From the NCBI GenBank assembly GCA_029010495.1, contig JAQXKO010000025.1:62001-126000 (forward strand): a DNA stretch of 64,000 bases. The letters are read 5' to 3'. Below, one piece after another: positions 40,268-49,314 of the stretch (its first letter is position 1; every line of letters starts with the position of its first letter). A program made the translations under genes and the position numbers. The notes beneath the pieces were generated by a model. The model worked only from the letters and a program-made list of their open reading frames with translations, ran no database searches and had not been told where the DNA came from. This stretch comes from Clostridiales bacterium (GTDB lineage Bacteria > Bacillota > Clostridia > Lachnospirales > Lachnospiraceae).

Positions 40268-42352
40268 ATGTTTAAAAGTTTTTCAATGGAACTTGCAGGC
40301 AGAACACTTACCGTAGATGTCGGCCGTGTTGCTGCCCAGGCTAATGGTGCTGCATTAATGCACTATGGCGATACTGTAGTTTTATCAACTGCTACAGCAA
40401 GTGAAAAGCCAAGGGACGGAATTGATTTCTTCCCACTCAGTGTTGAATATGAGGAGAAGATGTATGCAGTAGGAAAGATTCCGGGAGGCTTTAATAAAAG
40501 AGAAGGAAAGGCAAGTGAAAATGCTATCCTTACTTCAAGAGTAATAGACAGACCTATGCGTCCGTTATTCCCAAAGGATTACAGAAATGACGTTACAATT
40601 AATAACCTTGTGCTTTCTGTTGATCCTGCATGTTCACCGGAGCTTACGGCTATGCTCGGCTCTGCAATTGCAGTAGCCATTTCAGATATTCCGTTTGACG
40701 GTCCTTGCGCTACAACACAGCTTGGTATGATTGACGGAGACTTTATTGTTAATCCTAATTCGGAGCAGACAGCAGTATCTGATCTTAAGCTGACTGTTGC
40801 TTCTACAAGAGATAAAGTAATCATGATTGAAGCAGGCGCAAATGAGATTCCTGAAGAGAAGATGATTGAGGCTATTTATCTTTGTGATTCTGTAAATAAG
40901 GATATCATTGCTTTTATTGATAATATTGTTTCAGAGGTTGGTAAGGCAAAGCATGAATATACAAGCTGTGCAATTCCGGAAGAATTATTTGCAGCAATTA
41001 AGGAAATTGTACCTCCTGCTGATATGGAAGTTGTAATGTTCGCTCCTGAAAAGCAGGTAAGAGAAGAAAGAATCCGTAATTTAAAGGATACTCTTGCTGA
41101 AAAGCTTGCTGATAATGAAGAATGGCTTCCTCTAATCGATGAAGCTGTTTACCAGTACGAAAAGAAAACTGTTCGTAAGATGATTTTAAAGGACAAGAAG
41201 AGACCTGACGGAAGAGAAATCACACAGATTCGTCCGCTTGCCGCAGAGGTTGATATCATTCCGAGAGTTCATGGCTCATCTATGTTTACACGTGGACAGA
41301 CACAGATATGTGATATCGTAACTCTTGCTCCTTTATCAGATGCACAGAAGATTGACGGTCTTGACGAAAATACTGTTTCAAAGAGGTATATGCATCATTA
41401 TAATTTCCCTGCTTATTCTGTAGGTGAAACTAAGGTTTCGAGAGGTCCAGGTCGTCGTGAAATTGGTCATGGCGCATTAGCTGAAAGAGCTCTTTTACCT
41501 GTACTTCCTTCAGTAGAAGAATTCCCTTATGCGATTCGTGCAGTATCGGAGACATTTGAATCCAACGGTTCTACATCAATGGCTTCCACTTGTGCTTCAT
41601 GTATGTCTCTCATGGCTGCCGGTGTTCCTATTAAGCGTATGGTTGCAGGTATTTCATGTGGCCTCGTTACAGGCGAGACAGATGACGATTATATTCTCCT
41701 TACTGATATTCAGGGTCTTGAAGATTTCTTCGGCGACATGGACTTTAAGGTAACAGGTACAACAGAGGGTATCACTGCAATTCAGATGGATATTAAGATT
41801 CATGGTCTTACAAGACCTATCGTTGAAGGCGCTATTGCAAGATGTCGTGAAGCAAGAATGTTCATTATGGATACATGTATGAAGAAAGCAATTGACGCTC
41901 CAAGACCTACTGTAAATGAGTACGCTCCAAAGATTATCCAGATTCAGATTGATCCTACTAAGATAGGTGATGTTGTTGGTCAGAGAGGTAAGACAATTAA
42001 CGCCATTATTGAAGAAACCGGTGTAAAGATTGATATTACTGACGACGGTGCAGTTTCAATCTGCGGTACAGACATGGCCATGATGGAAAAAGCACAGAAA
42101 TATATTGAAATTATCGTTACTGATTTTGAGGAAGGACTTGTTCTTGAAGGAAAGGTAGTAAGTATCAAAGAATTTGGTGCTTTCCTCGAATTTGCTCCCG
42201 GCAAGGAGGCAATGGTTCATATTTCTAAAATTTCTGATCATAGAATTAATCATGTTGAGGAAGTTCTCACTCTTGGTGATGTAGTGAAGGCAGTTTGCCT
42301 CGGCAAGGACAAGATGGGCAGAGTAAGCTTCTCAATTAAGGACGTTAAATAA
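40268..42352 (+). CDS. pnp: Polyribonucleotide nucleotidyltransferase (PNPase)
   Basis: A protein of 694 residues, the normal length. Two RNase PH domains (GRTLTVDVGRVAAQANGA, EKMYAVGKIPGGFNKREGK; and DGREITQIRPL, FTRGQTQ, PGRREIGHG), then a KH domain with IGDVVGQRGKTINAIIEETG and an S1 domain (LEGKVVSIKEFGAFLEFAPG). It degrades RNA 3'-5' using phosphate. The start ATG follows AAAAGGAG. It stands apart from rpsO, with its own promoters, leader hairpin and terminator. Confidence 0.97.
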   Translation: MFKSFSMELAGRTLTVDVGRVAAQANGAALMHYGDTVVLSTATASEKPRDGIDFFPLSVEYEEKMYAVGKIPGGFNKREGKASENAILTSRVIDRPMRPLFPKDYRNDVTINNLVLSVDPACSPELTAMLGSAIAVAISDIPFDGPCATTQLGMIDGDFIVNPNSEQTAVSDLKLTVASTRDKVIMIEAGANEIPEEKMIEAIYLCDSVNKDIIAFIDNIVSEVGKAKHEYTSCAIPEELFAAIKEIVPPADMEVVMFAPEKQVREERIRNLKDTLAEKLADNEEWLPLIDEAVYQYEKKTVRKMILKDKKRPDGREITQIRPLAAEVDIIPRVHGSSMFTRGQTQICDIVTLAPLSDAQKIDGLDENTVSKRYMHHYNFPAYSVGETKVSRGPGRREIGHGALAERALLPVLPSVEEFPYAIRAVSETFESNGSTSMASTCASCMSLMAAGVPIKRMVAGISCGLVTGETDDDYILLTDIQGLEDFFGDMDFKVTGTTEGITAIQMDIKIHGLTRPIVEGAIARCREARMFIMDTCMKKAIDAPRPTVNEYAPKIIQIQIDPTKIGDVVGQRGKTINAIIEETGVKIDITDDGAVSICGTDMAMMEKAQKYIEIIVTDFEEGLVLEGKVVSIKEFGAFLEFAPGKEAMVHISKISDHRINHVEEVLTLGDVVKAVCLGKDKMGRVSFSIKDVK

Positions 42353-42362
42353 TAAAATAGTT

Positions 42363-42407
42363 AAAGGCATCAAATATATTTACTGATATCTGATGCCTTT
42401 ATTTATA
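42363..42407 (+). terminator. Terminator after pnp
   Basis: AAAGGCATCA and TGATGCCTTT pair perfectly over 10 bp across an 18-base loop, followed by ATTTAT. The larger loop and interrupted U-tract make it moderate in strength. Confidence 0.75.
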
Positions 42408-42431
42408 TAAAAATGTTTTGGAGGTTTATTA

Positions 42432-45413
42432 ATGAAAGAATTATTTAAATTTCATGAAAATTTACAGGAGCTGCATGTAAATACACTTCCTGATCATAAT
42501 TATTTTATTCCGTTTTTAAACGGTGAAGACCCATTTCAGGACAGGGAAAAATCAGGAGCATTTGAAATTTTAAACGGGGAATGGGATTTTAAATTTTTTA
42601 AAAGCTTTTATGATATGACAGATGATGAGCTCTTGTCAGAAAGATATTCTGAAAAAATACCTGTTCCGTCCTGTATTCAGATGCATGATTATGACAAAGC
42701 GCAATATACAAATGTCAGGTATCCGTTGCCTTATAATCCGCCGTTTGTTCCGGATGACAACCCTGTTGCCGTATACCACAGAAAATATGAATATATTAAT
42801 GACGGTCTTGAAAGAATTCTTACATTTGAAGGAGTTGACAGTTGCTTTTATCTGATGATAAACAATCAGCTGTTTGGTTATTCACAGGTTACTCACGGTG
42901 TAAGTGAATTTAATGTTACAGACGCATTACACGAAGGCTTTAACGATATAACCGTTGTTGTTCTTAAATGGTGTGACGGTTCGTATCTTGAGGATCAGGA
43001 TAAATTTCGACTTACGGGTATTATACGCGATGTTTATATGATTAAGCGCCCTGTAAAGTGTATTAAAGAATATAAAATCACGGCTTCATTTAATGATACA
43101 TATGACAAGGCTATGCTTCATATCGACCTTAAATCAGAGGTTGGAGTTACCATAAAGGTCAAAGACCCGGACGATAATTTGATTAAGGAAGAAAATACAT
43201 CAGGTTCATCATATGTTGATGTTACAATTGATAATCCAAAACTCTGGAATGCGGAAACACCTTTCCTTTATAAGATTATTTTTGAAACAAATGATGAAAT
43301 AATCGGTGAAAACTATGGACTAAGAGAAGTAACTGTTAAGGACGGCGTTATTTATATTAATGGACAGAACGTTAAATTTAAAGGAGTAAACCGTCATTCT
43401 TCACATCCTGATACCGGTGCGGTTGTATCTATGGACAGATTAATTAATGACCTTGTTATTATGAAGCATTTTAATGTAAATACAATAAGGACATCTCATT
43501 ATCCTGATGTTCCTGAGTTTTATAAGATTTGCGACAAGCTTGGTTTTTATGTAGTATCTGAAGCAGATATTGAAGCACATGCACAGATGGATTATTATCA
43601 GGCTGCTAAAAATAAAGATAATATTATTATGTCTGCTTCTGCGGGGGTTTTTGAAAAAGCCATTCTTGACAGGACAAACAAGCTTGTAATAAGAGATTTT
43701 AACCGCTCATGTATCGTATTCTGGTCACTCGGCAATGAGAGTGCATACGGAAGAAATTTTGTAAAGGCCGCTAATTTTATTAAATCAATTGATTTAAGCA
43801 GACTGATTCATTATGAATCAACATGGCTTAATGTTGATAATTCAGGTCTTGACTGTCTTGATATGACAAGTTATATGTATCCAAAGATTCTTGATTTGTA
43901 TAAAGAAGTCAAGAAGGATAATATTAAACCTGTTTTCCTTTGTGAATACTGCCATGCAATGGGTAACGGTCCGGGAGATTTAGAGGATTACTGGACTGCT
44001 ATTTATTCAAATGATAAGCTTGCAGGCGGTTGTGTATGGGAGCTTACTGATCATGCCGTAATTATTGATGAAAAGGACGGTAAGCCGGTTTACGGTTATG
44101 GCGGCGATTCGGGTGAAACCATGCATGATTATAATTTCTGTATGGACGGACTGATGTATCCGGACAGGACGCCTCATGTGGGCTTCTATGAGATGAAGAA
44201 TGTTTACAGACCGCTTCGTGTTTATACAGAGGATATTTCAAAGGGCATTTACGGTTTCTACAGCTCACTTGATTTTGTTAATTTTAAGGACTATTATAAG
44301 CTTTGTTTTGAGGTAAAGGATAACGGTTCAATAATAAAAGAAGGTGAAATTGATGTGGATATTGCTCCACATGCTTATACTACCATCCATATTCCAAAGC
44401 TTACGGCACTTACCGGAGAGAATTTACGTGTCAGGTTTATTATAAAGCTTAAAAAGTCTCTCCCTTGGATGGAAAAGGATACAGAGCTTGGATTTGATCA
44501 GATTACACTTATGGAGAGCTTCAGAAAGTATAAGCCTGCCAGAATTAAGGGTAAAAAGCTTCTTAATTCTTCAGAAAGTGACAGAGAAATTGTTGTTAAA
44601 GCAGGAGATTGTGAGTACCGGTTATTAAAGAAAACAGGAATGTTAAAATCTGTAAAAAAAGCGGCTCACGAATATCTTGCTGAGGAAGGTTCCGTTAATC
44701 TGTTCAGATCACCTATTGATAATGATATCAATGATAAGCAGGAATGGTTAAAATTTGGTCTGGACAATCCGATTACAAAGATGTACGGATATAAAATTGT
44801 CGATAATAGTGAAGAAATTAATATTACATTTGATTTTTCACTGACATGTATTAATTCAATTAATCCTGCAGACATTAAGCTTAATTACAAATTCTTCCCG
44901 TCAGGTGATGTCAAGGTCACGATTGAGGGCAATATTAGTGAAGAAATATCGTTTCTTCCAAGATTTGGTATGAGATATAAGCTTGATGAAAACTTTGAAG
45001 ATGTCGTCTATTACGGATATGGTCCGATGGAAAGCTATATTGACAAACATCAGTCAAGTTATGTGGACTTATTCAGTACAACTGTTACCGATAATTATGA
45101 GCCTTATATCAGACCTCAGGAGAATTCATCACATTACGGCACATCTTATGTAAAAATAAGTGATGAGAAATATTCGATGATTATTAATTGTGATGATGAA
45201 TTCAGCTTCAATGTAAGCCATTATACGCAGGAAAATATTACATCAACAGAGCATAGACACAAACTTAACCCAAATGCTCTCACAGAGCTTAACATTGATT
45301 ATTTTATGTCGGGTGTAGGTTCAAATGCCTGCGGACCACAGACAAAGGATGAGTATAAGCTTACAGATAAAGATATTAAATTCAGCTATTATATTTCTCT
45401 TGAGAAAAAGTAG
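42432..45413 (+). CDS. Beta-galactosidase, GH2 LacZ type
   Basis: A protein of 993 residues, close to LacZ length (1024). The N-terminal jelly-roll (WDFKFFKSFYD, VPSCIQMHDYD, YPLPYNPPFVP), Ig-like domains, then the TIM barrel with KGVNRHSSHPDTG, NTIRTSHYPDVPEFY, the acid/base WSLGNES (Glu near 436) and the nucleophile FLCEYCHAMGNG (Glu near 505). The C-terminal small chain ends with the Bgal_small_N pattern YYGYGPMESYIDKHQ. No signal peptide, so it acts inside on imported beta-galactosides. It precedes a GH95 gene by 15 bases; the pair could trim galactose- and fucose-bearing oligosaccharides such as from xyloglucan or host glycans. Confidence 0.93.
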   Translation: MKELFKFHENLQELHVNTLPDHNYFIPFLNGEDPFQDREKSGAFEILNGEWDFKFFKSFYDMTDDELLSERYSEKIPVPSCIQMHDYDKAQYTNVRYPLPYNPPFVPDDNPVAVYHRKYEYINDGLERILTFEGVDSCFYLMINNQLFGYSQVTHGVSEFNVTDALHEGFNDITVVVLKWCDGSYLEDQDKFRLTGIIRDVYMIKRPVKCIKEYKITASFNDTYDKAMLHIDLKSEVGVTIKVKDPDDNLIKEENTSGSSYVDVTIDNPKLWNAETPFLYKIIFETNDEIIGENYGLREVTVKDGVIYINGQNVKFKGVNRHSSHPDTGAVVSMDRLINDLVIMKHFNVNTIRTSHYPDVPEFYKICDKLGFYVVSEADIEAHAQMDYYQAAKNKDNIIMSASAGVFEKAILDRTNKLVIRDFNRSCIVFWSLGNESAYGRNFVKAANFIKSIDLSRLIHYESTWLNVDNSGLDCLDMTSYMYPKILDLYKEVKKDNIKPVFLCEYCHAMGNGPGDLEDYWTAIYSNDKLAGGCVWELTDHAVIIDEKDGKPVYGYGGDSGETMHDYNFCMDGLMYPDRTPHVGFYEMKNVYRPLRVYTEDISKGIYGFYSSLDFVNFKDYYKLCFEVKDNGSIIKEGEIDVDIAPHAYTTIHIPKLTALTGENLRVRFIIKLKKSLPWMEKDTELGFDQITLMESFRKYKPARIKGKKLLNSSESDREIVVKAGDCEYRLLKKTGMLKSVKKAAHEYLAEEGSVNLFRSPIDNDINDKQEWLKFGLDNPITKMYGYKIVDNSEEINITFDFSLTCINSINPADIKLNYKFFPSGDVKVTIEGNISEEISFLPRFGMRYKLDENFEDVVYYGYGPMESYIDKHQSSYVDLFSTTVTDNYEPYIRPQENSSHYGTSYVKISDEKYSMIINCDDEFSFNVSHYTQENITSTEHRHKLNPNALTELNIDYFMSGVGSNACGPQTKDEYKLTDKDIKFSYYISLEKK

Positions 45414-45428
45414 ATAACGGAGTAAATT

Positions 45429-47651
45429 GTGAGTAAATTATTATATAAGACAGATGCCGGTTTCGATTGGAATAAAGCACTTCCGGTCGGAAACGGCAGA
45501 CTTGGTGCAATGATTTTCGGAGGCCGGTCTTATGAGCGTCTTCAGTTGAATGAAGACAGTCTCTGGTATGGCGGTCCGATGGAAAGAATTAATCAGGATT
45601 CATATAAAAATCTTGAAAAAATCAGAAAACTAATTTTTGACGGAAAGATAAAGGCTGCAGAAGATCTGATTCTTCATTCTTTTTCGGGCAATCCGCCTTC
45701 AATGAGACCATATCAGCCTTTTGGGGAATTATACATTAACTACAGGGATATTGTGAGCGAGTGTGAAGATTATGAACGCGTGCTTGATATCGATAATTCC
45801 GTTCATATCGTTAAAAAAAGATGTGATAATGTATTATATACCGAAAAAATTATAGCCAGTTATCCTGACAACAGTATTGTAATTAATATTACTACAGATA
45901 ATGATGAACCGTTTAATGCTGATATAGATGCCGGTCGAATGAATTTCTATGACAGGGCATTTCACGATGAACGTAATATGTATTTTTGCGGCAATATGCC
46001 GGGAGACAATTACAGCTTCTGCGGTGGTATTACTGCATATGCCGATTCAGGTAATGTTGAATGTATTGGTCAGTATATTGTATGCAGAAATGTAATTAAT
46101 CTGACAATACTGTTTACTGCGGCAACTTCTTACAGAGAGCCTGATCCGCAGATATATGTCAAAAATATTCTTGATAATTTATCAAAAAATAGTTTTGAAT
46201 GTATATATGATAAGCATCTTAGGGATTATAAGGCTTTATATGATCATACAAAGCTTTTCCTGCAGCATGATGAACAATATGATTATGTTCCGACTGATGA
46301 AAGACTTGAAAAGCTTATTGAGGGCGGCAGTGACAACGGACTTATAAATACTTATTTTGACTTTGGTAAATATCTGTTAATCAGCTCCTCAAGAGAAGGA
46401 AGTCTTCCTGCAAATTTACAGGGAGTGTGGTGCAAAGACCTTGATCCGCCTTGGGGATGTAAGTACACAATTAATATTAACACACAGATGAATTACTGGC
46501 CGGCGGAGTTGCTTGGACTTGGAAAATGTCATTTGCCTTTGTTTGAGCTAATGTTAAAAATGTTGGATAACGGCAGGAAAACAGCAGAAAAAATGTATGG
46601 CTGCAGGGGAATTGTTGCACATCATAATACTGATTTGTGGGGCGACTGTGCACCTCAGGATTTATGGATTCCGGGAACATACTGGGTTATGAGCATACCA
46701 TGGCTGTGTACGCATATCATGAAGCATTACGAATATTCTTCTGATAAGGAATTCGTAAAAAAAATGTATCCTTTCGTCAAGGAATCAGTTCTGTTTTTTC
46801 ATGATTTTCTTGTTGAAAAGAATGGTATGTTATGTATATGTCCGTCTGTATCACCTGAAAATACATATATCCTGCCTAATGGTGAGAGAGGCAGTATATG
46901 CTTCAACTCAACGATGGATGTAGAGATTTTACGTGATCATTTTAAAAATTTCCTAAAATTATATGAAATATACGGAGATGATGATGAAGAATTTTATCAC
47001 AGGACTGAAATGATGCTTGAGAAGCTTCCTGAATTAAAAATCGGTAAGCACGGTCAGATTATGGAATGGGTTGAAGATTATGAAGAAGCTGAACCCGGTC
47101 ACAGACATATTTCCCAGCTTTATGCACTTTATCCTTCAGATCAGATTACTGTATTCGATACTCCTGAACTTGCCGATGCATGCAGGAAGACTATTGAAAG
47201 GCGATTGTCATTCGGTGGCGGTCATACCGGATGGTCAAGAGCGTGGATAATGAATATGTATGCCAGACTGTGGGAGGGAGAAAAGGTTTATGATAACCTG
47301 ATGCTCTTATTAAAACAGTCTACACTGACTAATCTGTTTGACAATCATCCGCCTTTTCAGATTGATGGTAATTTTGGCTCCGTTGCAGCCATTTGCGAAG
47401 CATTTGTCCAGACTAATAAAGACAGGGTATTTATATGTCCGGCTTTATCAAAGCGATTCGGCTCAGGTAAGATTGAAAATCTGTGCATTCCGGGCGGCGG
47501 ACGAGTTTCAATTGTTTTTAAAGACGGAAATGTAATTGAATTTACAATTTCCTCCCTTGTTGATAATTATTCATCAAAGGTGTTTTGTAATGAAAAAGAA
47601 TATATTGTAAATCTGAACAGGGATGAAGCATTTACAGTATGCTTCAATTAA
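45429..47651 (+). CDS. GH95 alpha-L-fucosidase (or alpha-L-galactosidase)
   Basis: A protein of 740 residues with the GH95 opening WNKALPVGNGRLGAMIFGG and LQLNEDSLWYGGP; the catalytic barrel has LPANLQGVWCKDL, NINTQMNYWPAELL (the two Asn activate the Asp), WVEDYEEAEPGHRH, and IDGNFGSVAAICEAF with the catalytic Asp. It is slightly shorter than typical members and has no signal peptide, so it should be cytoplasmic. It inverts alpha-1,2-linked fucose; GH95 also includes L-galactosidases acting on plant xyloglucan. The start is GTG with GGAG upstream. Its 3' end overlaps the convergent tepA-like gene by 8 bases with no terminator seen. Confidence 0.9.
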   Translation: MSKLLYKTDAGFDWNKALPVGNGRLGAMIFGGRSYERLQLNEDSLWYGGPMERINQDSYKNLEKIRKLIFDGKIKAAEDLILHSFSGNPPSMRPYQPFGELYINYRDIVSECEDYERVLDIDNSVHIVKKRCDNVLYTEKIIASYPDNSIVINITTDNDEPFNADIDAGRMNFYDRAFHDERNMYFCGNMPGDNYSFCGGITAYADSGNVECIGQYIVCRNVINLTILFTAATSYREPDPQIYVKNILDNLSKNSFECIYDKHLRDYKALYDHTKLFLQHDEQYDYVPTDERLEKLIEGGSDNGLINTYFDFGKYLLISSSREGSLPANLQGVWCKDLDPPWGCKYTININTQMNYWPAELLGLGKCHLPLFELMLKMLDNGRKTAEKMYGCRGIVAHHNTDLWGDCAPQDLWIPGTYWVMSIPWLCTHIMKHYEYSSDKEFVKKMYPFVKESVLFFHDFLVEKNGMLCICPSVSPENTYILPNGERGSICFNSTMDVEILRDHFKNFLKLYEIYGDDDEEFYHRTEMMLEKLPELKIGKHGQIMEWVEDYEEAEPGHRHISQLYALYPSDQITVFDTPELADACRKTIERRLSFGGGHTGWSRAWIMNMYARLWEGEKVYDNLMLLLKQSTLTNLFDNHPPFQIDGNFGSVAAICEAFVQTNKDRVFICPALSKRFGSGKIENLCIPGGGRVSIVFKDGNVIEFTISSLVDNYSSKVFCNEKEYIVNLNRDEAFTVCFN

Positions 47652-48303
47652 TACTTTTGTTTATTATCAATTCAAAAAGCTTATTTATTGCGGTATTCAA
47701 TCCGCCAATCTTATTAATTAATCCAAGATTCACACAGGTTGCTGCGTCTAACATTGAACCAACATCCTGTGTGAGTTCTTTTTTATTGTTTATTATCCGT
47801 TTATAATCATTCTTTCTGATTAGACTGTTTTTTACTATATATTCAGTAACCCTGTTTTGTAATTTATCTATATATTCATATGATATTTCTGAGCCGATCA
47901 TTGTTCCGGTAAAGCGTACCGGATGTGCAAGCATAAGGCCTGATGGTGCAATATAGCTTATATCTGCAGATATGGCAATAGGTATGCCTATGGAGTGACA
48001 GGTGCCGATTGTAAGTGATACGACAGGTTTGGTAATTGTTGAAATACATTCTGCCAAAGCAAGTCCTGCATCTACGTCTCCGCCAGTTGTATGGATAAGT
48101 ATAAACAGACCTGAAATGTCAGGATCTGTTTCAACCATTGTAAGAATAGGGAAAAGATGTTCATAACATGTGGATTTATAGCCTGAATTAGTAACGACAT
48201 GTCCTTCAATTTCGCCTATGATTTGTAAGTAACAAATTTTCACTCCTGATTTATCATGAAAAAAAGAAAATCCATATTCTTTAATCTGTTCATAACTGTC
48301 CAT
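47644..48303 (-). CDS. ClpP-like serine protease, TepA/SDH family
   Basis: A protein of 219 residues on the minus strand. The ClpP fold is seen in GLFILIHTTGGDVDAGLALAE, the Ser site GTCHSIGIPIA (Ser near 107) and the His in LMLAHPVRFTGT (near 133), matching TepA ('translocation-enhancing' protein) more than ClpP proper. There is no signal peptide. It stands alone between convergent GH95 and divergent uppP. The ORF track begins at TTG 48324; the ATG at 48303 is preceded by GGAG and is preferred. In Bacillus tepA lies near ftsK (ymfB-spoIIIE), and here ftsK is two genes away, which supports the call. Confidence 0.85.
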   Translation of the reverse strand: MDSYEQIKEYGFSFFHDKSGVKICYLQIIGEIEGHVVTNSGYKSTCYEHLFPILTMVETDPDISGLFILIHTTGGDVDAGLALAECISTITKPVVSLTIGTCHSIGIPIAISADISYIAPSGLMLAHPVRFTGTMIGSEISYEYIDKLQNRVTEYIVKNSLIRKNDYKRIINNKKELTQDVGSMLDAATCVNLGLINKIGGLNTAINKLFELIINKSIN

Positions 48304-48393
48304 ATTATTATATTCTCCGTGCAAACATATTTATTGTATTATTATTTCCGAAAAATTTATGTTTGATACAATATATAGGTTTAATTTTTTAAT

Positions 48394-48408
48394 TGATTGT
48401 GATATAAT
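48394..48408 (+). promoter_or_regulatory. Extended -10 promoter of uppP
   Basis: TGATATAAT gives a consensus -10 with the TG extension; the -35 at 17-base spacing is poor (TTTAAT), and TTGATT at 48394 is too close to serve. A start near 48415 gives a leader of about 38 bases. Confidence 0.5.
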
Positions 48409-48452
48409 GAAGAAGACTATGGATTAATTAACTTTGGGATGGAGGATAAGAA

Positions 48453-49298
48453 ATGACTTTTATTGAATTTCTGAAAATAATTTTCTTCGGTATTGTAGAG
48501 GGTATTACTGAATGGCTTCCTGTCAGCAGTACAGGTCATATGCTGTTAGTTGACCAGTTCATCAGATTAGATGTTTCCGAGCAGTTTTTTAATGTGTTTC
48601 TCGTTGTGATACAGCTCGGTGCGATTCTGGCAGTAGTAATGATTTTCTTCAATAAAATATGGCCTTTTTGCAACAATAAAGAAGATTATTACCTGAATAT
48701 TCCAAAGGTTGTACTTTGGATAAAAATAATTATTGCCTGTCTTCCGGCTGCAGTGATAGGCTTATTGTTTGAAGATAAGATTGATGCAATTTTTTATACG
48801 GACAAAACAGCACCATATACTGTCGGAACCACACTTCTTCTTTACGGTATTTTATTTATTGTAATTGAAAGATACAATAAAACCCGTACTCCCAAATATA
48901 ACAGTATTGATCGACTGCCGATAAAAATTGCGTTTTTAATTGGCGTATTTCAGATTCTTGCCATAATTCCGGGTACTTCAAGATCCGGAGCTACGATTCT
49001 CGGAGCGATTCTTATCGGAACAAGCAGAAGTGTAGCAGCAGAATTTACGTTTTACCTTGCAATTCCGGTAATGTTTGGAGCAAGTCTTCTTAAAATTGTC
49101 AAATTTATTTCTAATTACGGAATGTTTTCCGGAAATGAAATAGTGATTTTATTGACAGGATGTATTGTATCGTTTATGGTATCATTTTTTGTTATTAAAT
49201 TCTTTATGGATTATATTAAAAAACATGATTTTTCATTCTTTGGTATATATAGAATTGTGCTTGGTGTAATTGTTCTATTATATTTTTCTTTAAGATAA
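48453..49298 (+). CDS. uppP: Undecaprenyl-diphosphatase UppP (BacA)
   Basis: An integral membrane protein of 281 residues with about eight hydrophobic segments. The catalytic blocks are [14 protein letters not shown] near the N-terminus and [16 protein letters not shown] in the second half, the two conserved regions of BacA. It recycles undecaprenyl pyrophosphate for wall synthesis and can give bacitracin tolerance. GGAGGATAAG precedes the ATG. ftsK follows 16 bases later. Confidence 0.95.
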   Translation: MTFIEFLKIIFFGIVEGITEWLPVSSTGHMLLVDQFIRLDVSEQFFNVFLVVIQLGAILAVVMIFFNKIWPFCNNKEDYYLNIPKVVLWIKIIIACLPAAVIGLLFEDKIDAIFYTDKTAPYTVGTTLLLYGILFIVIERYNKTRTPKYNSIDRLPIKIAFLIGVFQILAIIPGTSRSGATILGAILIGTSRSVAAEFTFYLAIPVMFGASLLKIVKFISNYGMFSGNEIVILLTGCIVSFMVSFFVIKFFMDYIKKHDFSFFGIYRIVLGVIVLLYFSLR

Positions 49299-49314
49299 CA
49301 GTTTGGAGGAAAAA

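Noticed and set aside
44062-44268. 68-residue minus-strand ORF within the beta-galactosidase gene
   Set aside because: Antisense shadow with no start signal.
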